A stretch of 64,000 bases of DNA from Herpetosiphon llansteffanensis (GCF_003205875.1 NZ_PUBZ01000158.1:1-64000), one strand, 5' to 3'. Counted from the first letter of the stretch, positions 16,341-25,521 are shown. Numbers and translations are program-made. Notes: generated by a model not told the origin, from the sequence alone.

Positions 16341-17225
16341 ATGTCGAAGGCATTGACCGACCTGTTTGCCGAAATAACCAACAATCTAGCCGATGAACGC
16401 GATTCATTGAATGCACTTGATGGGGTTGGCGATGGCGATGCTGGCGATAATATGGTCAGCAATTTTGAAACAATTACCAATACGCTCCGCCAAAATGAAG
16501 GCCAAGGCTCGGTTGATAACGCGTTACGCGCTGCTAGCCATGCCTTGCGCACCTCGGGCAAAGGCCCAACCGCGCCAATGTATGCCAACGGTTTGGATCA
16601 AGCTGCCAACGATCTTGCAGGCAAGACCTCGTTTGGGGTCAACGATATTATGAAATTGCTGGGCGGTTTGCTGGGCGGGGTGCAAAATACGCCTGGGGTT
16701 AAGCAACAAGGCGAGGGCGGGATTCTCGATGGACTCGTGCCTGGTGTAACCACCTTTATGCAATCGCGCAATAATGGCAAATCGACGCTCGAAGCGCTGA
16801 TGGATGGCTACAAAGCTTCGCAACGCGGCGCATATGGCACCAGTCAACAAGGCTCAGGCTTTGGCCAATTTGGCAATAACGATACGTCTGGCAAAGTCGA
16901 TCCCGGGGCTGCTGGCGCTAGCTCATTGCTTGGTAGTTTGCTGCAAACCTTGCTTGCCAATGGTCTTAGCGCAGGCCGCGGCGAGCCATCGAAAACCAGT
17001 GGCTTTGAGGAATTGTTTGGTGGTGGCCGACAACAGCAGCAACCACCGCAACAACAACAGCCTCAAGGCGGCTATGGCGATGCCCTTGGTGGCTTAGGCG
17101 ATTTGTTTGGTCAATTGTTTGGCGGTGGTGGCGGCATGTTTGGTGGCCAGCCCCAACAGCAACAACGCCCAAGCAGCGGTGGCGACGATCCCAAGCCACG
17201 CTTGCGCGACCAAGAAGTGATTTAA
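16341..17225 (+). CDS. DAK2/DhaL-like domain protein with Gly/Gln-rich tail
   Basis: The first about 190 of 294 residues resemble the DAK2 (DhaL) fold. LNALDGVGDGDAGDNMVSNFE near residue 24 matches the metal- and nucleotide-binding signature GDGD-G-NM of that family. Helices with TFMQSRNNGKSTLEALMDGY follow, also family-like. The C-terminal third is low complexity, with runs of Gln, Gly and Pro (QQQQPPQQQQ, FGGGGGMFGG), and ends in a charged stub. DhaL normally binds ADP/ATP in dihydroxyacetone kinase; no DhaK or DhaM partner is nearby, so the reaction is open. AAAGGAG precedes the ATG. It follows the flotillin gene, with a terminator on each side. Confidence 0.7.
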   Translation: MSKALTDLFAEITNNLADERDSLNALDGVGDGDAGDNMVSNFETITNTLRQNEGQGSVDNALRAASHALRTSGKGPTAPMYANGLDQAANDLAGKTSFGVNDIMKLLGGLLGGVQNTPGVKQQGEGGILDGLVPGVTTFMQSRNNGKSTLEALMDGYKASQRGAYGTSQQGSGFGQFGNNDTSGKVDPGAAGASSLLGSLLQTLLANGLSAGRGEPSKTSGFEELFGGGRQQQQPPQQQQPQGGYGDALGGLGDLFGQLFGGGGGMFGGQPQQQQRPSSGGDDPKPRLRDQEVI

Positions 17226-17231
17226 GCTCAG

Positions 17232-17270
17232 TGCGGCGCATGAATTTGGTTTCATGCGCCGCAGCTTTTT
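17232..17270 (+). terminator. Intrinsic terminator after the DAK2-like gene
   Basis: A 13-bp perfect stem, TGCGGCGCATGAA (17232-17244) with TTCATGCGCCGCA (17251-17263), is followed by GCTTTTT. The T run touches the stop of the convergent MFS gene. Confidence 0.92.
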
Positions 17271-18696
17271 AGGCTGCCGAATGGCCTAATTCGCTGTGCT
17301 CGCCATGTTCGGCCATGGTTGCCGCAGCATCGCGGTCGCGGATGAAGAGCGCCACACATGCCGAAATTAATGCTAAAACTGCGGCTGCCATGAAAGCATA
17401 TTGGTAGCTTTGAGCATTTTGATTTATGCCCGTGCCGCTATGATTGAGCGCCAAAACGCTGCCCAAAATTGCCACGCCCAAGGCTGAGCCAAGTTGTTGT
17501 TGCATGTTGAAAATTGCCGATGCCTGACCAGTCGAAGCATGGGGGATTTGGGCAAAAACTGCTGCTTCAATTGGCAAAAACAGGTAGGCCATTCCCACGC
17601 CAGTGCCAAACATCAAGGCCCGCACCAACCACAAATTGGTTTCTGCATCAATCGTGCTCATCAGGCCGATCATGACGGCAACTCCGAGCACGCCGCCAAA
17701 GGTCAAGCGACGTGGGCCAACTTTGGGGTAGAGCCGAGCCACAAGTTGGCTCGATAGTACGACCCCAATCGCTTCGGGCGAGGTGGTCAAGCCCGATTCG
17801 AGTGCGCTGGCACCAGCGACGTTTTGCAGAAATTGCGGCATCAAAAAGAGAATCCCCGTGAAGGCCGCCGAGCCGAAAATTGCCACTAAATTGCTCACCC
17901 GAAACAGCGGAATCGAAAACAGCCGCAGATCAAGCATTGGCTTGGCTTTGGCCAACTCGACAAAGACGAGCGCTGCAAGGCTTAAAATCCCGATCGCTGC
18001 GCTGCTCAGAATCAATGGCGAACCCCAACCTTTGCTTGCGCCTTCGGTCAAGGTATAGAGCAAGGCCGCAAAGCCAGTGCCTGCCAAAATAAACCCTAGC
18101 CAATCGAAGGCCCCAACCTGTTCGCGCTGCGGGGTTTGCAGCCAAAGCGCGCCAAAGATCAAGGCGGCCAAGCCAATCGGGCCGTTGACAAAAAAGACCC
18201 AATGCCACGACAGCCGATCGACTAAATAGCCGCCCAACACTGGCCCAACTGCTGGAGCAATGACGGTTGGAATAATCAAAATCCGCGAAACTTGAATCCG
18301 TTGGTGTGGTGGGAAGGTGCGAAAGAGCATCGTCGTGCCAACAGGCATCAGTGCGCCAGCGGCAATGCCTTGGGCGGCACGAGTTAGCATCAATTGCTCA
18401 ATATTTTGGGCCAAACCACATGCCATCGAAGCCAAGGTAAACAAGCCAAGCGAAGTTAAAAAGACCCTTTTGGTGTCCCAGCGGTCGCTCAGCCAGCCTG
18501 AAGCGGGAATGACGACTGCAATACAAATTAAGTAAATTACAACGATCGCATTGATCGCGCTGCTGCTAGCCCCAAAATCTTGCTGGATGGTGGCAAGGGC
18601 TACGTTGATAATCGTGCCATCCATAATGCTCATAAACAATGCCGCCACAAAGACGACACAAACTGCAATTTTTTGATCGATGACGATCCGTTTCAT
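17269..18696 (-). CDS. MFS drug exporter, DHA2 (14-helix) family
   Basis: This 475-residue membrane protein has the length and hydrophobic pattern of 14-helix EmrB/QacA-type proton antiporters. The DHA2 motif in helix 1 (MDGTIINVALATIQ) is present, as are the loop 2-3 motif GWLSDRWDTKR and motif C-like GPVLGGYLVD in helix 5. It probably expels lipophilic compounds. The ATG at 18696 follows GAGGT; an upstream in-frame start adds 20 residues of no membrane character. An AraC-type regulator gene lies 120 bp upstream on the same strand and may control it. Confidence 0.9.
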   Translation of the reverse strand: MKRIVIDQKIAVCVVFVAALFMSIMDGTIINVALATIQQDFGASSSAINAIVVIYLICIAVVIPASGWLSDRWDTKRVFLTSLGLFTLASMACGLAQNIEQLMLTRAAQGIAAGALMPVGTTMLFRTFPPHQRIQVSRILIIPTVIAPAVGPVLGGYLVDRLSWHWVFFVNGPIGLAALIFGALWLQTPQREQVGAFDWLGFILAGTGFAALLYTLTEGASKGWGSPLILSSAAIGILSLAALVFVELAKAKPMLDLRLFSIPLFRVSNLVAIFGSAAFTGILFLMPQFLQNVAGASALESGLTTSPEAIGVVLSSQLVARLYPKVGPRRLTFGGVLGVAVMIGLMSTIDAETNLWLVRALMFGTGVGMAYLFLPIEAAVFAQIPHASTGQASAIFNMQQQLGSALGVAILGSVLALNHSGTGINQNAQSYQYAFMAAAVLALISACVALFIRDRDAAATMAEHGEHSELGHSAA

Positions 18697-18815
18697 GAAG
18701 ACCTCGTATTTGCGTGCTAACAGATTGCTGGCTAGTAGCTGCTGAAAACTAGCCATCGCTCTATTGTACTCATTGATTGCGCTGGAAAAAATGGAAAAAT
18801 TTTGGCGCTAACATA

Positions 18816-19661
18816 TCATTTTTTTGTGGTTTGTTCGCGATAGCGGCGCGGTGAAATGCCAAGCTCTTGCTTGAAAAACTTGCTGAAATGGAATGGATCA
18901 TGAAAGCCGAGGTTGTGGGCAAGCTGCTGAATTGGCAAGCTGGTAAATTGCAGATAGCGCTGAGCTTCGAGCAAAACGCGCTTGAGAATCAGGCGTTTGG
19001 GCGGCTGACCACTGTGTTGGCTACTAATTTGGGCCAATTGAGTTTTGCTCAGCTGAAGCTGTTCTGCATAATAGTGAATGTCGTGGTGCTGCTGAAATGC
19101 CTGTTCAAGCAAGCCCAAAAATTGGCGATAGATGGCATAATTTGGCTGTTGCGGCTGATCATGGGCTGCTTGATTGAGGCGCTGGCTTTGCCAAAGCAAG
19201 GTCAATAATAAATGGCGCAGGCTGTGATATTTGGCTAAACAATCTTCGCGTTGATATTCTTGGGCCAATAAATCAAATAAACTATCGATTATGTGGCTAT
19301 CGGAAGCGCCGAGTTGCAGACCGCCACTGGCGCTAAATTGCGGTTGTTGCTCATGGGCTTGGGGTTGCAGAAACGCTTGATCATAGCGCACATAATAGCC
19401 ATTCAGTTGCTCTGCTTGCTCGAACACATGCACCTGACCTTGGGCAACCAAGGCTAAAGTGTGAGTTTGCAATGGGTACGATTGTTGGTCAACTTGATGG
19501 CGACCAGTGCCAGCCTTGATCCAAAGCAGCTCGTGAAAACTATGTCGATGCGGTAAATTAATCATATTTGGCAGTTGCTGTGGCTCAAGTTTGGCGATGA
19601 AAATCGGTGCCCAAGCGCTATGTTCAAGTTGAATATGCTCAATCTGATATTTATTTGACAT
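18816..19661 (-). CDS. AraC-family transcriptional regulator
   Basis: The 281-residue protein has an N-terminal cupin-like sensing domain (LPHRHSFHELLWIKAGTG near residue 37, as in sugar-responsive AraC proteins). The C-terminal double helix-turn-helix (about 180-275) contains the conserved second-helix sequence LAHNLGFHDPFHFSKFFKQ. It likely senses a small ligand and activates nearby transport or catabolic genes. Only 2 bp separate it from the upstream SpoIIE phosphatase gene, so the two are translated from one message. The MFS exporter follows 120 bp downstream and is the obvious candidate target. Confidence 0.92.
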   Translation of the reverse strand: MSNKYQIEHIQLEHSAWAPIFIAKLEPQQLPNMINLPHRHSFHELLWIKAGTGRHQVDQQSYPLQTHTLALVAQGQVHVFEQAEQLNGYYVRYDQAFLQPQAHEQQPQFSASGGLQLGASDSHIIDSLFDLLAQEYQREDCLAKYHSLRHLLLTLLWQSQRLNQAAHDQPQQPNYAIYRQFLGLLEQAFQQHHDIHYYAEQLQLSKTQLAQISSQHSGQPPKRLILKRVLLEAQRYLQFTSLPIQQLAHNLGFHDPFHFSKFFKQELGISPRRYREQTTKK

Positions 19662-19663
19662 AA

Positions 19664-20866
19664 TTATTGAACAGCTACCACGACTAAAGTGATGTCGTCG
19701 TGAGGTTGAATGTTGTGGCTGTAGCTGTGAATTGCCGCCAGAATTGCTTGCACCATCTCCTGCGGATGGTTGCTGGGCATGGTTTTGACCAGCTGCAGCA
19801 GATTTTCAAAGCCCCACATTTCGCCTTTGGCATTTTGGGCTTCGACCACGCCATCGGTGTAGAACACCAACAAATCACCGCTTTGCAGGCTGATGCTTTC
19901 TTGTACATGTGGCATTTGCGGCCCCATGCCAAGCGGCAAGCTGCCCTGAATTTCCAAGAACTCGACCGTTTGCTGGCGACGACGCAAAGGCGCTAATTGG
20001 CCTGCATTGGCTAAAAGCATGCTGCTATTTTGTGGGTTGAACAAGGCTACTTGCAAGGCCACAAAATTATTGGTTTGGCGCTTGGTGCGCAACCAACGAT
20101 CAAGCTCGCTGAGCACGGCGGCTGGCTCAGCGTGATCATAAATCTCCGATTGCAACACGCCAAGCGTAATTCCCATCAGCATCGCAGCACTGACGCTTTT
20201 GCCCGTCACATCACCAACACTAATGCACAAACGCCCATCGGCGGTTAAATCGTAACTTAACAAATCGCCGCCAACTTCGTGCGCAGGAAAACAACCGCCA
20301 GCAATTGCTAAACCATTGATTTCCGGCGCGTGATCAGGCAATAATCCTTCTTGGATCATGCGGGCAAGGCGCAATTCTTCGGAGAGGGCAGCATTTTTGC
20401 GCAGCGCTTGGCGACCTTTTTCTAAATCGTTCAAGATGCGTTCGGCGGTATAAAACAGGGCGGTGGTACTGGCAGAGAGCAACGAACCCAAAATAATCCA
20501 AAAAATGATGAAGTTGAGCCGTTCGGGCGCTGGAATGAAAAACAGGCCAAAAATCAGCGCATAGATGATGGTCGCAATCAGCCCGCCAATAAAAACGGCC
20601 AGCGACCAAGCCCGAATCGGCGACCAGTTGCGGCGTTGGGCAATTGGCATTGTCCAGCGCAAGAGGAAAAAGACCAGCGACGGCGCGGCGATGCCAATCG
20701 AATAGCTTGAACCAAAGGTTAACAGCACATTTTCGAGCTTTACTCCAGAGGTTGCAACGGGAATTAAAATAATAAAGCCCAACACGGTTGAGAGCAGCAT
20801 CGACCAGCGCAGCAGGCGGCGAAATGGCATTGGAGTGTAAGTATAGCTGGTTCTGGCGGATTGCAT
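19664..20866 (-). CDS. Membrane-bound SpoIIE/RsbU-type PP2C phosphatase
   Basis: The 400-residue protein has four N-terminal hydrophobic helices (about residues 18-150), a short coiled linker (LEKGRQALRKNAALSEELRLA), and then a SpoIIE-type PP2C domain. Visible metal-site motifs are GGDLLSYD, SVGDVTGKSVSAAM, FYTDGVVEA and the closing DDITLVVV. The family dephosphorylates STAS anti-anti-sigma proteins. The membrane part may sense a signal, but no known sensor domain is seen. The ATG at 20866 has GAGGAAC before it. It heads a transcript with the AraC gene. Confidence 0.92.
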   Translation of the reverse strand: MQSARTSYTYTPMPFRRLLRWSMLLSTVLGFIILIPVATSGVKLENVLLTFGSSYSIGIAAPSLVFFLLRWTMPIAQRRNWSPIRAWSLAVFIGGLIATIIYALIFGLFFIPAPERLNFIIFWIILGSLLSASTTALFYTAERILNDLEKGRQALRKNAALSEELRLARMIQEGLLPDHAPEINGLAIAGGCFPAHEVGGDLLSYDLTADGRLCISVGDVTGKSVSAAMLMGITLGVLQSEIYDHAEPAAVLSELDRWLRTKRQTNNFVALQVALFNPQNSSMLLANAGQLAPLRRRQQTVEFLEIQGSLPLGMGPQMPHVQESISLQSGDLLVFYTDGVVEAQNAKGEMWGFENLLQLVKTMPSNHPQEMVQAILAAIHSYSHNIQPHDDITLVVVAVQ

Positions 20867-20956
20867 GAGTTCCTCTGGCCAATGAAGCTTCAATGTGGCA
20901 AAATTGTTGGTTGCATTATACGGCACAATCCTATGCTATTATAGGCTATCTAGCTA

Positions 20957-20970
20957 TGAGATCGTTCTCA
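20957..20970. promoter_or_regulatory. LacI-type operator-like palindrome upstream of the GH9 gene
   Basis: TGAGATCGTTCTCA is a near-perfect palindrome with a central CG, the usual form of LacI/GalR-family operators. It lies 124 bp before the GH9 cellulase start and 91 bp before the divergent phosphatase gene. No LacI-family gene is in the window. Confidence 0.4.
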
Positions 20971-21093
20971 ATTACCGACTAGAGCAGCCACCAGCATCCT
21001 GCACCGTAGCAGCAGCTTTAGTCTGAACAATTTACTTTCCTTTACGCCTGTCTATTGAGACCGATTCCAATGAAGTGAATCATGGAGGCAGCA

Positions 21094-23877
21094 ATGAGCG
21101 CTGACCACAGCCGTACCGTGATTGGTATCCGTTCGACGAAGAGCTTTTGGGCGCGAGGATTGTTCGTGCTTTGGCTGATTATTGCTTTAGGATGCCAACA
21201 AGCAATCGTGCCTGCGACCTCACAAATCCATGCCCAACCCCCACAAACTGTTGGTAATTTGCTGCAAAATGGTGATTTTAGCGCTGGTTTTGCGCCGTGG
21301 TGGGCCACCAATTCGGTTACTGCTGATGCTGCAAGTGGCTCGTTGGTTGCCACAATCACCAACGCTGGTAGCAATCCATGGGATGCGATTGTTGGCCAGA
21401 ATGGGCTTAATCTGCAAGCTGGCCAAACCTACACCGTCACCTTTCGCATTCGAGCCTCAAGCACAGGCACAGCGGTGCTTAAACTGCAAAAAGAAGCTTC
21501 CCCATACACCAATTATTTCAGCCAAGATATTGCCCTGACGACCAGCGATCAAACCCATCAATTTGTTTTTACCTCGGCGTTTGATGATGCTGGGGCGGCT
21601 TTTCAATTTCAGATGGGCGGCCAAGGCAATAATGTGCTGACGATTGACGATGTGCAGGTGCTTGGCGAAACTGGGCCAGCAGAGCCATCGAGTAATTTGG
21701 TGCAAAATGGCAATTTTGTTGGGGGGATTGATCCATGGTGGACAGCTGGCGATCTCAGCATTGACACCGCTGATGGTGCGTGTTTGACGATTAATGCTGC
21801 TGGCACCAATCCTTGGGATGTGCAGCTTGGTCAACATAATATTACGTTGCAAGCTGGCGCAAGTTATCAACTCAAATTCGCTGCTAAATCGACAACCCCA
21901 ATAACCTTGCCAGTACGTTTGCAACAAAACGGCGAGCCATATACTGGCTATTTTGCTGCTGATCCTGGCCTCAATGCAGCTTGGACAGAATTTGTCTTTC
22001 ATTTTACATCGGCTTATAGCGATGCAGCCTCGTTGTCGTTCCAAATGGGTGGCTTAGGCACGCCGACGATCTGCATCAATCATGTGAGTTTAGAAATGTT
22101 AGAAACCGGAATTCGGGTTAATCAAGCGAGCTATTTGCCCACCATGAGCAAAGTGGCCAGTTTGGTGAACCCTGCAAACGAGCCATTGCCTTGGCAATTG
22201 CACAATGCCGCTGATACAGTGGTTTTGAGCGGCCAAACCACGGTCTATGGCGAAGAAGCAGCTTCTGCTGAACATCTGCATTTGATCGATTTTTCGGGCT
22301 ATCAAACGGTTGGCGAAGGCTATTATTTGCAGGTTGGTAGCGAACAGAGCTATCCTTTTGCAATTGAAGCTGGCTTGTACTCGCGGCTGAAATACGATGC
22401 TTTGGCCTATTTCTACCATAACCGCAGCGGTATTGCGATTACCATGCCCTATGCTGGCGACGAACAATGGACGCGGCCTGCTGGACATATTGGAGTTGCG
22501 CCAAATCAAGGTGATATTGCGGTGACATGTTTTGCTGGCACCGACAATCAAGGCCAAACATGGCCCGGCTGCGATTATGAACTTGATGTTTCCAAAGGTT
22601 GGTACGATGCTGGCGACCATGGCAAATATGTGGTTAACAGTGGCATTTCGGTCTGGACGTTGCTGAATCAATATGAACGTGCACAGCAACGTGGCGCTGA
22701 AAGCCTTGCCCAATTTGCCGATGGCAGCATGAATATTCCCGAAAATAATAATGGCGTGCCCGATTTGTTGGATGAAGTACGCTGGAATATGGAATTTATG
22801 CTGGGAATGCAAATTCCTACAACTGCGCCAGTTTCCAAAACTGGGATGGTGCATCACAAAGTCCACGATGCCCAATGGACGGGCTTGCCAATGGCTCCGC
22901 ATGACGATCCGCAAATGCGCTATTTGTATCCACCAAGTACCGCTGCAACCTTGAATTTGGCCGCGACGGCAGCTCAATGTTCGCGGATTTGGCGCGGGAT
23001 TGATGAGGCATTTGCTGACCGTTGTTTGGTTGCTGCCGAACGAGCTTGGCAAGCAGCGGTGGGCTATCCCAACGAATTTGCCAGCGATCACTTCGCTGGC
23101 GGTGGTGGCTATGGCGATCGAACGTTGAACGATGAATGGTATTGGGCCGCCGCCGAATTGTATGTAACAACTGGCTCGGCAACCTATCGCGAAGCGATTG
23201 AAGAATCTTCATATTACTTGCAGCTCGATATTGGTGGCGGCAGCGCCATGAACTGGGGCAGCGTTGCTAGCCTTGGCACCTTGTCGTTAGCCTTGGTTCC
23301 TAGCGATTTGAGTAGTGCTGATCGCCAAACAGCGCGGGCGGCAGTGATTGCGGCAGCTGATCAATTTGTGGCAGCGCAACAAGCAAGCGGCTATGGCATT
23401 CCCTACAATCCGGGCAGCCAATATCCTTGGGGTTCCAACTCATCGATTTTGAACAATATGATTGTGATTGGTTTGGCTGGTGATTTTACTGGCGAAACCA
23501 GCTATGCTGATGCGATTAGCCAAGGCATGGACTATTTGCTGGGCCGCAACCCGCTCAACCGCTCGTATATTTCGGGCTATGGTTCAGTTTCCTTGACCAA
23601 CCCGCATCATCGTTTCTGGGCCAAGCAAATCAACCCAGACTATCCTGGTACGCCGCCAGGTGTGGTCGCTGGTGGCCCAAATTCAGGTATTGAAGACCCG
23701 TATGCTCAAGCAGAATTAACTGGTTGTGCGGCCCTGAAATGCTATGTTGACCATATTGATTCGTGGTCGACCAACGAAGTAACGATTAACTGGAACTCGC
23801 CGCTGGCGTGGGTTGCGGCCTATCTTGATGATTATGCAAGTGGCTCGGTGCAATATTTGCCCTTGATCACGAAATAA
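21094..23877 (+). CDS. Secreted GH9 endoglucanase/cellulase with two CBM4/9-like modules
   Basis: The 927-residue enzyme has a signal peptide (about residues 20-45). Two carbohydrate-binding modules of the CBM4/9 (CenC-like) type follow, opening with NLLQNGDFSAGFAPWW and NLVQNGNFVGGIDPWW. Next come an N-terminal Ig-like CelD domain (IRVNQASYLPTMSKVA) and the GH9 catalytic barrel. The catalytic base motif DAGDHGKY is at 505-511, with D505 and D508, and the acid is E895 in TNEVTINWNSPLAW. NPHHRFW and LGRNPLNRSYISG are further GH9 signatures. It cleaves beta-1,4-glucan outside the cell. The protein ends in YLPLITK, possibly a cell-surface tail. GGAGG precedes the ATG at 21094. Confidence 0.95.
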   Translation: MSADHSRTVIGIRSTKSFWARGLFVLWLIIALGCQQAIVPATSQIHAQPPQTVGNLLQNGDFSAGFAPWWATNSVTADAASGSLVATITNAGSNPWDAIVGQNGLNLQAGQTYTVTFRIRASSTGTAVLKLQKEASPYTNYFSQDIALTTSDQTHQFVFTSAFDDAGAAFQFQMGGQGNNVLTIDDVQVLGETGPAEPSSNLVQNGNFVGGIDPWWTAGDLSIDTADGACLTINAAGTNPWDVQLGQHNITLQAGASYQLKFAAKSTTPITLPVRLQQNGEPYTGYFAADPGLNAAWTEFVFHFTSAYSDAASLSFQMGGLGTPTICINHVSLEMLETGIRVNQASYLPTMSKVASLVNPANEPLPWQLHNAADTVVLSGQTTVYGEEAASAEHLHLIDFSGYQTVGEGYYLQVGSEQSYPFAIEAGLYSRLKYDALAYFYHNRSGIAITMPYAGDEQWTRPAGHIGVAPNQGDIAVTCFAGTDNQGQTWPGCDYELDVSKGWYDAGDHGKYVVNSGISVWTLLNQYERAQQRGAESLAQFADGSMNIPENNNGVPDLLDEVRWNMEFMLGMQIPTTAPVSKTGMVHHKVHDAQWTGLPMAPHDDPQMRYLYPPSTAATLNLAATAAQCSRIWRGIDEAFADRCLVAAERAWQAAVGYPNEFASDHFAGGGGYGDRTLNDEWYWAAAELYVTTGSATYREAIEESSYYLQLDIGGGSAMNWGSVASLGTLSLALVPSDLSSADRQTARAAVIAAADQFVAAQQASGYGIPYNPGSQYPWGSNSSILNNMIVIGLAGDFTGETSYADAISQGMDYLLGRNPLNRSYISGYGSVSLTNPHHRFWAKQINPDYPGTPPGVVAGGPNSGIEDPYAQAELTGCAALKCYVDHIDSWSTNEVTINWNSPLAWVAAYLDDYASGSVQYLPLITK

Positions 23878-23900
23878 GAGTCAAGCTTCCCTCACCCCAA

Positions 23901-23932
23901 CCCCTCTCCCGATAGACGGGAGAGGGGCTTTA
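23901..23932 (+). terminator. Terminator of the GH9 gene
   Basis: CCCCTCTCCCG (23901-23911) and CGGGAGAGGGG (23917-23927) form a perfect 11-bp stem, followed by CTTT. Confidence 0.88.
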
Positions 23933-23974
23933 ATTTCATGGTTCTTGCTCAATTCTTGGTAAACAAGGGTCGGC

Positions 23975-24015
23975 TCCCCCTCGCCCGCGTCCAGTAGGAG
24001 CGGGGGCTGGGGGTG
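23975..24015 (-). terminator. GC-rich inverted repeat, likely terminator of the convergent operon
   Basis: An imperfect stem (around 23976-23984 with 24000-24006) sits just after the methyltransferase gene. Read on the minus strand, its flank CTCACCCCCAGCCCCC resembles the flank CTCACCCCAACCCC of the GH9 terminator. The two look like an inverted pair of one repeated intergenic motif. Confidence 0.5.
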
Positions 24016-24024
24016 AGAGAACAG

Positions 24025-24660
24025 TTAATCGCGCTGGGCAACGATGAAGATTTGGGTTTCGGGGGTCGCGCCGTGATGCGGTACATAGTGTTGCAGGCGG
24101 GTTTCTAAAATTTGAAAGCCAGCTTTGGTGATAGCTGCTTCGAGTTGGGCTTGGGGATAGGCCGTGACAAAGACTGGCTGATCGCCAATCACGATTTGAA
24201 TATAATCGAAATCGCCCTCGACCATTGAGAGCACCAGCAAACCAGCGGGCTTGAGCCAGTGGTGAAATTGCTGCAAGGCGTGTTCAATATCGTGGCGGCG
24301 CAACATCAGCAGGGCAAAAAACGAGACCACCGCATCAAATGAATTCGGATCAAAATTAACCTGATTTACGCTATCGAGCACATACTGGCCATTGGGCACA
24401 TTTTGGCGCGCCAAATTGAGCATGGCGGCGGAAATTTCGAGGCAGGTTACTTCATGGCCTGCTTTGGCCAAGGTTTGGGCGGTAGGAATGCCCGTGCCGC
24501 AGCCAGCATCAAGCACCTTTGAGTTTGGCTCCAACAAATCGGCCAGCCATTGGCTCAGATCTTGTTGATCTTGATTATTGCCAAACATCAGCTCATAATC
24601 GGCCCCAATGGCGTTAAACACGGCGGCTTGTTGTTGAATATCATCAGACCATGGTTGCAT
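24025..24660 (-). CDS. Class I SAM-dependent methyltransferase
   Basis: The 211-residue protein has the Rossmann-fold methyltransferase motifs. Motif I is VLDAGCGTGIPTAQTLA near residue 48, the acidic end of strand 2 is EVTCLEIS near residue 70, and FDAVVSFFALLML is near residue 110. The C-terminal half carries strands AGLLVLSMVEGDF and a closing IFIVAQRD. The substrate is unknown; the UbiE/Methyltransf_11-25 group is the nearest type. It is the last gene of the partner-switching operon, 10 bp after the reductase gene, so its activity may be an output of that operon. Confidence 0.9.
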   Translation of the reverse strand: MQPWSDDIQQQAAVFNAIGADYELMFGNNQDQQDLSQWLADLLEPNSKVLDAGCGTGIPTAQTLAKAGHEVTCLEISAAMLNLARQNVPNGQYVLDSVNQVNFDPNSFDAVVSFFALLMLRRHDIEHALQQFHHWLKPAGLLVLSMVEGDFDYIQIVIGDQPVFVTAYPQAQLEAAITKAGFQILETRLQHYVPHHGATPETQIFIVAQRD

Positions 24661-24670
24661 AATTCTCTCC

Positions 24671-25510
24671 TTAAACCAAGCCGGTTGGCGGCGTGTTATC
24701 CTCGTGAGGCTTTGGTTGTTGTTGTGAACGCTTCAAAGGCCGCGCAAAAAATCGGTTTAAGAGCGGCGAGCCAAAATTACCAACTCGCACCACCCATGAG
24801 CTTTGAGCATCGGCTGTGATGATAAAACGGCGTTTGAGAATCCCACGGACAATCGCTTGGGCAAGCCGATCAGGATTGAGTTGCTGCTGATTGTTGCCAC
24901 TTTGATCGCCATTGTTACTCTGCGTAACCGGCATTGGGACATCGCTTGGATAAACCACGCTGCTGGTGATGTTGTAGGCTTTGAGTTCTTGGCGCAACAC
25001 TTCCATCAGCCCGCGGACAGCAAATTTGCTTGGTGTGTAGGCACTATAGCCAAGCGACCCAACAAAGCCCGCGACCGATGAGACGGCGACGAGCGCTCCA
25101 ACGCGGCGGCTTTGCATATGTGGCACGACGGCGCGAATCGCATTCAAAGTGCCAAAATAATTCAGCTCCATTAAATCGTGAAAAATCTGCTCATCAAGTT
25201 GCTGAAAAGCTCCCGCTTGGATACTGCCAGCGGCGGCGATAAGCACATCGCAAGGCCCAGCGCGCTGAATCAGATCGGCGATGGCTTGACTGACATCATT
25301 GCGCACTCGCACATCGGCGGTGGCAATTTCGATGCGCTGCCCAGCCCGATTGACTAAAGGCTGGAGGCGTTCGGCGGCCTCGACCAAGCGAATGCGATTG
25401 CGCGCGATCAACGAAACCGACGCTCCGCGAGCCAACATTCGTTGGGCGGTGGCAAAGCCAAGGCCGCTGGAGCCACCAGTGATGATCACATGTTTATTTA
25501 GGAGACGCAC
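24671..25510 (-). CDS. Short-chain dehydrogenase/reductase, resembling 3-ketodihydrosphingosine reductase
   Basis: The 279-residue protein has the cofactor motif TGGSSGLG near residue 10, the NAG-type position AAAGS near residue 91, and the catalytic Ser with YTPSK near residue 155. The stretch around the active site (SKFAVRGLMEVLRQELK, then SVVYPSDVPMP) looks most like the KDSR group of SDRs, which reduce 3-ketosphinganine. This sub-assignment is by resemblance only. The start is taken as GTG 25510 because GAGGAA, overlapping the stop of the phosphatase gene, sits 7 bases before it; a TTG at 25525 is less likely. Translationally coupled to the operon. Confidence 0.83.
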   Translation of the reverse strand: MRLLNKHVIITGGSSGLGFATAQRMLARGASVSLIARNRIRLVEAAERLQPLVNRAGQRIEIATADVRVRNDVSQAIADLIQRAGPCDVLIAAAGSIQAGAFQQLDEQIFHDLMELNYFGTLNAIRAVVPHMQSRRVGALVAVSSVAGFVGSLGYSAYTPSKFAVRGLMEVLRQELKAYNITSSVVYPSDVPMPVTQSNNGDQSGNNQQQLNPDRLAQAIVRGILKRRFIITADAQSSWVVRVGNFGSPLLNRFFARPLKRSQQQPKPHEDNTPPTGLV

Positions 25511-25521
25511 GATCAAATTCC

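Noticed and set aside
22099-23091. 330-codon minus-strand frame inside the GH9 gene
   Set aside because: Antisense shadow of the cellulase; no family motifs and no ribosome site.
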